From positions 132,171 through 196,170 of the forward strand of contig SMOI01000001.1 in assembly GCA_008000375.1 (NCBI GenBank): a stretch of 64,000 bases of DNA. Direction: 5' to 3'. Made by a program: the position numbers and the translations under genes. The notes under the pieces were generated by a model, which made no database searches, was not told the origin of the DNA, and was given only the letters and a program-made list of their open reading frames with translations. The DNA comes from Poteriospumella lacustris. Its lineage: Eukaryota; Sar; Chrysophyceae; Chromulinales; Dinobryaceae. Positions 1 to 9,800 of this stretch are shown here, in pieces (position 1 is the first letter of the stretch; every line of letters begins with the position of its first letter).

Positions 1-737
1 AATGCGACTTTGGTGATACGATCGACGTGGTCTTGTGATAATGGTGGGGCTCCACCAGCGTATTCACCGTACATGGTCATCTGCCACGCGAGTTGTTGAT
101 CAAATTCGGACATTGGAGGAGGCTTCTTCCGTTTCCATTTCACGGTGGTGTGACTTCCATCACAATGAGACTGTTCCAACTGATCTTTGACCGACATATT
201 ATACCACGGATCGTCGTGTTCGTCCATGTACGACAATACACTTTCGTGTTCGTGAATCATGGCTACGGTACTGACTTCATCCAAATCTGCATCCAAACCA
301 AGCATGCGCGGTTCAAAAACTTGCGAAAGTGGTGGTGGCTTGAAGTGAAGCTTGGCGAAAGACATGTGGGGTATTTCGGGGTCAACCAACCGAGCACCAA
401 TCTCACCATTTTCTAAAGGGAGGTCTCGATTTAGGCGAGGAGATGTGCAATGGGGGTGGCGGCGATGGAAATCAATGTACTTCTCGAGGTCTGCAGCTTC
501 TTCTGGACCCCAAATAGAGGGAGTAAGCTCCTGCGTATACCATCAGCCATCAGAACCATCATCACTCGGGAAGGTGAAAAAATGCAGGAAACAATTTACC
601 GGGCGGGGCCGTTGTGGCGACCATGGAATGTCTGGAAGCGCATCTTCTCGATCGGAGAGTTTGAGCTTCTTGTCTTTGCGAGACGGCTCCAATTTGGCGA
701 AGGAAATTTGTGAGGATTTACGTTTGTCGTCCGTCAT
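1..737 (-). CDS. Unknown protein, N-terminal part (runs off the left edge)
   Basis: Two exons are visible: 737-600 and 530-1, joined by a 69-bp GT-AG intron (531-599, phase 0). The start is the first ATG, followed by a basic/acidic segment beginning MTDDKRKSSQISFAKLEPSR. The second exon stays open to the window edge and encodes a polar protein with segments such as GPEEAADLEKYIDFHRRHPH and DEHDDPWYNMSVKDQLEQS, with a basic patch KWKRKKPPP. There is no signal peptide, membrane segment or obvious repeat. I do not recognise the family and assign no function. It is divergently oriented to the left palindrome gene. The call rests on open frame, good splice sites and protein-like composition. Confidence 0.6.
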
Positions 738-1276
738 TGTCTGGTGGGCCAGCGATTACGCATCTCAAGGAAAGTGTTTCATATCAAGAGAATCTCAGTG
801 GAAGGTAAACTCTTTTTTCTTTGCACGTTGAATAGGTCTCAAGACCACGATATCGATCTGATTCATTCATCCATAGATCCATAGGCCTCATCGGGAACAT
901 GGAAAGAAAAAGGCAACGCCCAACTCCTCGATCGCCAAACGCTGCGTGGCTCGGTCAGCAGTCAGCAGGAGGCAAATCACGAAACGCCTCCAGGTGACGG
1001 TTGCGTTTCGGCGGCGTGATCGATGATGATCTCCCGCCCCAACGATCGATCTATCGATAGACCCACCGGAGTGTTGGCTAGAACCACCAGCACCTGCCGG
1101 AAACCTATATGTTCACCAACCGCGACTGGTGCACATCGGTGAATTCCGACTTGGACAGAATTTCTTCTTATCCATCGTACGGGGACTTTTGAAGTCACTG
1201 AAGCCAAAGCCGTCAACACTTGCAACATCCTTTGGCATCTCTCAAGAGGTAGCAAATTTGTTCCAGCAACGGCATT
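738..1276. other. Intergenic region between divergent genes
   Basis: This stretch lies between the start of the left-edge gene (-) and the left palindrome arm (+) and should hold both promoters. I see short CGATCG-type palindromes near 1018-1060 but no convincing TATA box. The frame leading into the right-hand gene is open from 1143 but has no ATG before 1308. Confidence 0.5.
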
Positions 1277-3716
1277 TCCATACCGGCTATCAGAAGAACC
1301 GCCAACAATGATGCAGAACAATAGCCAACCGTCTATCGCCTTCGAGGCCATCAACCCGGCCGAGATCGCAAAAGCCGCAACATTGTTCGACAACATCAAA
1401 CAACTGCGAATCAAAGTGAAAGCCGCGGACGAGGCGGTGTTGGATCGCGCCTTCGAGATCCATGTGCAAGGTATTTTGACAAAGTTGGAAGGGAAGCTGC
1501 TGCAATGTCAGACGCAGCAGCAACAGGCCGTGGAGGTGATCATGGCGAGACATGGTCTGTACGACGCGGCGTTCCAGCAAGCGATTTTGTTTTGTCAAGC
1601 AGGTAAGGCATCGGTATGGCGATGGTGGGCGATGTAGAGACTTGTACTGATGGTGGCGATGTGATGGTGTGACCGTGGCGTGGCAGTGTCTCCGGCGCTG
1701 GGCGACTGCATCCAGGACCTGCGCACGTCGAACTCGGGGTTCCTGTTCGACTTCTACCACGTGGGCAACGAGATCATCCAAGACAACTCGCGGCTGGTAG
1801 AGGACGTGCATGTGCGCAACAACCATATTGCAGAGCTGGAGGACAGCTGCTTCAAGCTGGACCAGACGCTGCGCAAGCTCAACGAGGTACGCTGCTCCAA
1901 CGGCGACGAAGAGTCATGACGCTGGCCACTGACGTCGACGGTGTGGTGATGATTGTAGGAGGCGGAGGAGCAGAACCGGAAGATCTTGGATCTACGGCAG
2001 CAGCTGCGCACGACATCGCAAGAGCTGAACAAGTTGCGCGAGGGGTATGCGCCGAGCAACGCGGCGGGTGGCAAACGTCCGACGTTCGACTTGACGACGA
2101 CAGTGTCGTCGCGGCCGAAGTCGCCGGGGCCTAATGCGGTGTACTCCGACTCGCCGCGCGGCACGATGAAGCGGTCGAGCAGCGCGAACTCGATGAACAT
2201 GAGCGTGTCGATTCGGTCGGAGACCGGCAGCATGAAATCGTCGGTGGCGCTGAACACGCCGGTGCGAGGCCCGCTGTCGCTGATAGCGCCGGTGAACTGG
2301 CTGGCAAGCTTCCGCGAGGACGTGCAGCGCGCGTTGGATGAAGGCAAATGTCGGTCGATGACGCTGAAGGAGTGCAAGGAGGCGATCGAGAAGATCTACG
2401 AGAGCAAAGTGGTGGCGAACGAGAAGGCGATGCAGGGCATCGGCAACATCCCGATGGAGACGATGGAGCAGCACGTATACCGCAACTACGAGAAGAAGTA
2501 CGGGCTACGCACATTGGCAGTGGAGCATGCGGGCACATTGCTGAAGGCGGTGGAGGAGTACGCGCACGACGACAACGACGTGTGCATCTTCCAGAAGATC
2601 TTCCGCAACGAGGTGGAGGAGGACTTCCGCTTGGTGCAGAAGGAGCTGGTGCAGGCCATCCGCGACCTGGCCGTGGTTCAACTCATGGGTCGCTTCCCGA
2701 CGAAGGACACGGTGACCATCAACAACCTGCTGGAGCAGAAGATGAACAGCGGCGTCATCTACGAGGACGAGTGGCGAGACATGGTCAGCTATCTGTACAA
2801 CGCCAACGACGCGTCGACGCTATGTCTGATGCTGAAGAAACAAGCGCAGCTGCTGCGAGACCGCGACAACGAGATTCCGACGTTTACAGCGACGCTGCAG
2901 AGTCCGAGTGGAGGGAGCGGCGCCGCGACGTCACCGCGCAACATGGCGGCGACGGGCGGCACACTGGGCACCATGCCGCCGACGTCACCGGTGGTACTGA
3001 ACAAGGGTTTGATTCCGCACAAGATCACGGGGCCAGCACGGGTATCGACGGCCAATCCGAACAGTCCAGACAGCAGTCAGGACGGCCTGAACAAGACAGC
3101 GCTGAGCGCATCGTTCGTGTTGGGTGTCCCGAGTGTCGCTCGTCACAGTGGCGACAGGTACGGCAGCGGTCAGCTGGGCTTCGACCGCAACAAGACGAAG
3201 GACATCAAGCGACTGGGGTACGCGTCGTCGACGTTGAAAATCGACGTCAAGGACCCCAACACGCGGTCGCGGAAGGACATGTTGTCGCTGCCGTTCCCGA
3301 TGTTCGTGAAGATCATCCAAGACTTCCAGCTGCGCACACACCAGGAGTACCTGGTGAACTGTCAAGAGATATTCCGCCAATACGACACCGACGTAGACGG
3401 GGTGCTGAATGCGGCGGAGTTCCGGGAGTTCTACCGCAGTCTGCGGCGGGTGGTGCCATCGCTGGGCCGACACGACACGGAAGAAGACGAGCTGCGCGAC
3501 TTCCTCGCGATGATCAAGCAGCTAGACCCGCACGAGACGGATCGGGTCATATACTCCAGCGCGGTGGCGTGTCTGCAGCAGCGGTCAGGACAAGATGCAG
3601 CCACCAGCAGCGCATGAGCGCGCGGGCTCTTTCTGTAATTTCCGTTTCGCTGTAGATCGTGACCCTAACCCGGTTGATCGCTAAGAAGCACCATAATTGG
3701 TTACCGCTTTTACTCG
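1277..3716. repeat. Left arm of a 2.44-kb inverted repeat
   Basis: Position x in this arm pairs with position 7636-x on the opposite strand over almost the whole arm (mirror 3946-6359). The only differences I found are at the ends: two substitutions at 1301 and 1304 (against 6335 and 6332), and a short altered stretch with a one-base length change at 3691-3700 (against 3937-3945). Pairing resumes for 16 bases (3701-3716 with 3936-3921) and then stops. At the outer edge, homology ends abruptly beyond 1277/6359. The arm carries one whole gene plus a little flank. Confidence 0.95.
1308..3617 (+). CDS. EF-hand / coiled-coil protein, left palindrome copy
   Basis: Three exons: 1308-1602, 1687-1886 and 1959-3617, with introns of 84 and 72 bp (phases 1 and 0), giving 717 aa. 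The first ATG pair at 1308/1311 is the only start, since the open frame upstream contains no ATG. The N-terminal two thirds are helical and heptad-like (for example LRQQLRTTSQELNKLREG after exon 3 begins), followed by a Ser/Gly-rich linker. Near the C terminus lies a canonical EF-hand loop, DTDVDGVLNAAE, with acidic residues at loop positions 1, 3, 5 and 12, so Ca2+ binding is likely. No catalytic motif or membrane segment is present. The family is not recognised; a cytoskeletal or ciliary scaffold is possible but is only a guess. An identical protein is encoded in the opposite arm. Confidence 0.85.
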
Positions 3717-3920
3717 TTGTCTGATATTTGCTGTTCAGGTCGGTGGGTACTTTGTCTTTCTTGTCAATAGAACATACATGCTGTAGATCATAGCGCGTGT
3801 CGGTGTAACAAACAGACCTCTTCGCTACGGTACGGCCTGTGGCAAGTCGTGAGCAGGACCCGCCACGGTATGCAGCAAGTACGTTTGAAGCACAAAAGAG
3901 ACACCAACAGAGAAAGAAAG
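3717..3920. other. Unique 204-bp spacer of the inverted repeat
   Basis: This non-palindromic segment separates the two arms and contains the 3' ends of both convergent copies. It is not low-complexity and contains no gene. A unique spacer would let a large hairpin or cruciform form, and it argues against a simple read fold-back artefact. Confidence 0.85.
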
Positions 3921-6359
3921 CGAGTAAAAGCGGTAACCAAATTAGTGCTTCTTAGCGATCAACCGGGTTAGGGTCACGATCTACAGCGAAACGGAAATTA
4001 CAGAAAGAGCCCGCGCGCTCATGCGCTGCTGGTGGCTGCATCTTGTCCTGACCGCTGCTGCAGACACGCCACCGCGCTGGAGTATATGACCCGATCCGTC
4101 TCGTGCGGGTCTAGCTGCTTGATCATCGCGAGGAAGTCGCGCAGCTCGTCTTCTTCCGTGTCGTGTCGGCCCAGCGATGGCACCACCCGCCGCAGACTGC
4201 GGTAGAACTCCCGGAACTCCGCCGCATTCAGCACCCCGTCTACGTCGGTGTCGTATTGGCGGAATATCTCTTGACAGTTCACCAGGTACTCCTGGTGTGT
4301 GCGCAGCTGGAAGTCTTGGATGATCTTCACGAACATCGGGAACGGCAGCGACAACATGTCCTTCCGCGACCGCGTGTTGGGGTCCTTGACGTCGATTTTC
4401 AACGTCGACGACGCGTACCCCAGTCGCTTGATGTCCTTCGTCTTGTTGCGGTCGAAGCCCAGCTGACCGCTGCCGTACCTGTCGCCACTGTGACGAGCGA
4501 CACTCGGGACACCCAACACGAACGATGCGCTCAGCGCTGTCTTGTTCAGGCCGTCCTGACTGCTGTCTGGACTGTTCGGATTGGCCGTCGATACCCGTGC
4601 TGGCCCCGTGATCTTGTGCGGAATCAAACCCTTGTTCAGTACCACCGGTGACGTCGGCGGCATGGTGCCCAGTGTGCCGCCCGTCGCCGCCATGTTGCGC
4701 GGTGACGTCGCGGCGCCGCTCCCTCCACTCGGACTCTGCAGCGTCGCTGTAAACGTCGGAATCTCGTTGTCGCGGTCTCGCAGCAGCTGCGCTTGTTTCT
4801 TCAGCATCAGACATAGCGTCGACGCGTCGTTGGCGTTGTACAGATAGCTGACCATGTCTCGCCACTCGTCCTCGTAGATGACGCCGCTGTTCATCTTCTG
4901 CTCCAGCAGGTTGTTGATGGTCACCGTGTCCTTCGTCGGGAAGCGACCCATGAGTTGAACCACGGCCAGGTCGCGGATGGCCTGCACCAGCTCCTTCTGC
5001 ACCAAGCGGAAGTCCTCCTCCACCTCGTTGCGGAAGATCTTCTGGAAGATGCACACGTCGTTGTCGTCGTGCGCGTACTCCTCCACCGCCTTCAGCAATG
5101 TGCCCGCATGCTCCACTGCCAATGTGCGTAGCCCGTACTTCTTCTCGTAGTTGCGGTATACGTGCTGCTCCATCGTCTCCATCGGGATGTTGCCGATGCC
5201 CTGCATCGCCTTCTCGTTCGCCACCACTTTGCTCTCGTAGATCTTCTCGATCGCCTCCTTGCACTCCTTCAGCGTCATCGACCGACATTTGCCTTCATCC
5301 AACGCGCGCTGCACGTCCTCGCGGAAGCTTGCCAGCCAGTTCACCGGCGCTATCAGCGACAGCGGGCCTCGCACCGGCGTGTTCAGCGCCACCGACGATT
5401 TCATGCTGCCGGTCTCCGACCGAATCGACACGCTCATGTTCATCGAGTTCGCGCTGCTCGACCGCTTCATCGTGCCGCGCGGCGAGTCGGAGTACACCGC
5501 ATTAGGCCCCGGCGACTTCGGCCGCGACGACACTGTCGTCGTCAAGTCGAACGTCGGACGTTTGCCACCCGCCGCGTTGCTCGGCGCATACCCCTCGCGC
5601 AACTTGTTCAGCTCTTGCGATGTCGTGCGCAGCTGCTGCCGTAGATCCAAGATCTTCCGGTTCTGCTCCTCCGCCTCCTACAATCATCACCACACCGTCG
5701 ACGTCAGTGGCCAGCGTCATGACTCTTCGTCGCCGTTGGAGCAGCGTACCTCGTTGAGCTTGCGCAGCGTCTGGTCCAGCTTGAAGCAGCTGTCCTCCAG
5801 CTCTGCAATATGGTTGTTGCGCACATGCACGTCCTCTACCAGCCGCGAGTTGTCTTGGATGATCTCGTTGCCCACGTGGTAGAAGTCGAACAGGAACCCC
5901 GAGTTCGACGTGCGCAGGTCCTGGATGCAGTCGCCCAGCGCCGGAGACACTGCCACGCCACGGTCACACCATCACATCGCCACCATCAGTACAAGTCTCT
6001 ACATCGCCCACCATCGCCATACCGATGCCTTACCTGCTTGACAAAACAAAATCGCTTGCTGGAACGCCGCGTCGTACAGACCATGTCTCGCCATGATCAC
6101 CTCCACGGCCTGTTGCTGCTGCGTCTGACATTGCAGCAGCTTCCCTTCCAACTTTGTCAAAATACCTTGCACATGGATCTCGAAGGCGCGATCCAACACC
6201 GCCTCGTCCGCGGCTTTCACTTTGATTCGCAGTTGTTTGATGTTGTCGAACAATGTTGCGGCTTTTGCGATCTCGGCCGGGTTGATGGCCTCGAAGGCGA
6301 TAGACGGTTGGCTATTGTTCTGCATCATTGTCGGTGGTTCTTCTGATAGCCGGTATGGA
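3921..6359. repeat. Right arm of the 2.44-kb inverted repeat
   Basis: Reverse complement of 1277-3716, without indels from the outer edge until the short altered stretch at 3937-3945. All three exons of the gene inside match the left arm, so the encoded proteins are identical. Sequence outside 6359 is unrelated to that outside 1277, so the two copies have different upstream regions. Confidence 0.95.
4019..6328 (-). CDS. EF-hand / coiled-coil protein, right palindrome copy
   Basis: Mirror copy of the gene in the left arm: exons 6328-6034, 5949-5750 and 5677-4019, 717 aa, same introns and same C-terminal EF-hand loop. Here the frame also has an upstream in-frame ATG at 6379, outside the arm, which would add 17 residues beginning MLHQQRYPYRLSEEPPT. 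The ATG at 6328 is preferred because it is shared with the other copy. The two genes converge on the spacer, and their promoters lie in unrelated flanking DNA, so expression may differ although the products do not. Absence of coding divergence implies very recent duplication or ongoing gene conversion. Confidence 0.85.
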
Positions 6360-6379
6360 TAACGTTGTTGATGCAACAA

Positions 6380-6851
6380 TTTGGATACCCCTTCGATGAA
6401 CTGGACCGATCACTTGAACACGCGTGTCTCTCACTCGATAGAAGGCGTGGATGAGCTCCTGTATCCAAGGATGGATGTCACCGATGCGCGACAATTACAG
6501 ATGTTGATGTCAAGGCAGAATTCTCGCAGCATCGGCGGACGTCGCTGTGTAATTCATAGGCAGGATACGGCCATATAGCCATCAGCGGATTGGAGATCGA
6601 CCGCAGCAGACGAAACGCAACCGTCACCGAAAAGTGCCTAGAAATAACGCGGATACCCGTAGTTGCGTCTGGATATTTCCGATATCCTGTATATCTGTCT
6701 GCTGTGGCATGGCAGTGCCTGGTGCACGGTCTATATTCAATCGGCGTAAACAAGATCACAAATCTATTGTGGACAGTCTCTTCATTATCAACGAAAACCT
6801 TCTGAGCAAATCAATATTGGGACAGAGAATGAACTGTGACCAGGCCTGAAA
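6380..6851. other. Intergenic region between divergent genes
   Basis: Separates the right palindrome gene (-) from the WDR59 gene (+). It holds only short overlapping frames without support. Presumed promoters; no clear core element identified. Confidence 0.5.
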
Positions 6852-9800
6852 ATGGAGAATATCACTAAAAATATTCAGTTGCAATTGTCAGGCGGCGGCC
6901 CTAGTCAATTTGACTACAGCCCCGGCACTGACTCTATTGTTGCAGTTTCCTCTGATTCTATATCCATTCATTCATTGAAAAATGCAGGAAGCCCTCGGCA
7001 AAGCTTTTATTTTGACGTAAAGTTGTCTCCCACTGCAGTTTTTGTGCAGAAATTTGGTCAATATCCCATGGTGGCCACATTGAACAATCACAGCATTTGT
7101 TTGTGGGATACTTCTCGTCCCACTTCAACACTTTCTGATTTCCAATTCTTTCGCGATACTGTGACATATGCATTTGATTGGTCGCCCTTGAATCCGTCTC
7201 TATTCGCGACGGCTGGTACCAACGGCTTCATCAGCATCTGGGATAAGCGCACATCACTCTCGCATCCAGCTGGAGCCGCTTTTGTGGGCAAGCGCGTTGT
7301 GCAACATCTTTCATGGAGCCGCTTCTCGGACATTGAGTTGGCGGCATTAGTGAATGACGAGTTCATCTTGAAATGGGACGCTCGTGTCATCTCTGACCAA
7401 GTCGCTGACACGGAGACTAAACCGCGTTACAGTATTCTGCAATGCAATGAGCCGACCATTGATGTCGCTTGGAAAGATGACTCATCATTTTGGCTGCTGT
7501 CTGCCGAGTCTATCTCCCAGTTGAAGGCAGACAACGAATGCGTCGCCTTCCCGATCAGCGTCGGTGACCGTGACAACACGACCCAGTCGTTCATCTGGAA
7601 TCCCTCTCAACGATTGTGTGCCATCTTGTCCAGTCGAAAAAGTACGTGTGATACGATCATTAACTTCTTCCGTGTGGAGAACGGTGCCTGTTGGTCGGTG
7701 GACAATTTGGCGATTCCGGGTCGCCCCGCGCACTGTTTCTGGCGCCAACACGAAGACGTCTTCGTCGTAGTCACTCTCCATGGTTATTTGCGGTTCTTTG
7801 ATCTCAATACCCAATCTCGTTCGGTGATTCTTTCGCACGAGAGTAACGCGGTGGAGGAAGACTATTTCCTCGGTCGACAGAGCTACGAGAACCGCTGGTT
7901 TGTCGGTGGTGGTGACGTGACCCGCAGTATGTACGGAGATTTGAAGTCCCTGGGACTCGTGGATCATAGTCATGAACGTGCGTTTCTGGAACACAGCGCC
8001 AGGGAACAGCTTCATCAGCATCAATATCATCTCACGATGGGTGCGACGTTGAAGAATGTTGTGGGCCCGCGGACGTTTTACATGCTTTTGTCGGATGAGC
8101 TACGGGCCTTGGAACAAGCCCTGAAGACCCGGATGTTGGAAGGTGTGGTCTTGACAGGCTGTGACGCCTTCAATCGCATGTTGTCGTTGGATTGCAACAT
8201 GGCGGCGAATACCCCCGGCAGTGGGCCCATCATTCGCACGTTCTCGATGCTATATAATGTCGACCACAGCAACAACAACCACATCATCACACTGACCATA
8301 TCCTTCCCCAAGAAGCAATCCCATTTCTGGAACATGAATTTCACCATCGAAAACCGTAGCCATCACAAGGTACGTGCCCCCGTCCCCGTCCCCGTCCCCA
8401 AACCCTCCTCCCTCTGCTTCACTGTACTCATCGCCTTCTGTCTGTGTCTCTGTCGCTGTCTCTGTCTCTGTCTCTGTCTCTGTCTCTGTCTCTGTCTCTG
8501 TCTGTGGTGATAGTTGGACGTGGAGCTTCTCAAAAGCGACTTTGTCAAAGAGGTGCAAGATGCGACGCTGTTGCTCGTACGTGGACGTAGTCGATCGAAC
8601 AGCATCGGAGGCGGTGGAGCGACTGGTGGCGCTGGTAGTGGGGCCGGCTCCACTGCCTCATCCTCGACAGCGACTGCGTCTACGACAACTACTACGGCGG
8701 TAGTGTCTGGGGGTCTGAAAGCGGTCTTTCCGAACCCATTGCCCGCGTCTCGTTCGAAGTCCCTCGACTATTCGGCGTTTATCTTGTTCAATGTCGCGCG
8801 TATCTTCCGGGACAAGGCACAGCACCATTGGGATGCCGCCTTGGCGGCGGAGCGTCGTATGTCGAACAGTGGCTTCTCACATTCGGCGGATCATTTCCGA
8901 TTTGAAAGCGACGGTACCGGCGACGACAGTACCGACGGGGAAGGGCGAATGAGTGGCGGCGGTGGGGGCAACGGTCTCGTCGGCGGCGGTGCGAACGAAC
9001 GTCGCAGCAATGCGCAGAAGGCCCATCGTACACCCTTTCCCGTCTTGTCCGGTGCGGTGTTCAACAGCAAAGGCGCGCTGGTCATGTTCGGCAACGCCTC
9101 GTTGAGTACGGGCGATTACCAAGCGTTTCAGCAGCGCCAACAGCATCACCGTTGGCATCGGGCCCTCGCGAGTGCCTCGTCCGCGATCAGCGGTGCCCAT
9201 GGCAGCGACTTCGTCCAGGACATCCCCCACAAGTACTATCTGCATCCGACACACGTGTCGTCGTTGCCCGAGGCCGCGGGCAGCAAACGCAATCGACACG
9301 TGTCGTATGCCGCGTTGGTCTCGTGGCGAGAGGAACGTGAGCGGTTGGCGACACAGCAATTGGGTCTCTCGTCGGGTGCGAAAGGTTTGCGCCCGATGGA
9401 TACCATCGCCGAGGCCAGTGCGGAAGCGAAAGCAGCGCCCGATGCCAGCGTGAGCAGTGACGACGATGGCGCCGGCGAGCACAGTGGCCGTAGCCACGAC
9501 GGTGACGACAGTGGAGCGGACAGCGATCCTGCGGCAGCGCAGCGCAAACTGCGTCGTCGTCAGGGCCGCCGCACTGGTGCGGGCGGGCAGGTGCCGTCGT
9601 CGTCGTCCTCCTCCTCCTCCACCTCATCTGATGCGGTGGCAGGAGCAGCGCCTGCGGCTCGTGTCGCGAGCCCGGTCGGTCCCGCGCGTGTGTCGGCGTC
9701 CTCGTCGACGCAGTCGCTGGCCGTGGGTCTGCTTCTCAGTGAAGACGACAAGACGCCGCCCAACGAAACCGCCGCTGCCGACGATGGCGACGATGCGGAC

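Noticed and set aside
2348-3655. 435-codon frame overlapping the EF-hand gene (mirrored at 3981-5288)
   Set aside because: Alternate frame on the same strand with Arg/Gly/Gln-rich composition; no domain, and the real frame has a clear EF-hand.
3717-3920. Transposon or integrated element as the origin of the palindrome
   Set aside because: The arms carry a spliced cellular gene, with no transposase, integrase, terminal repeats or target-site duplication at the edges.
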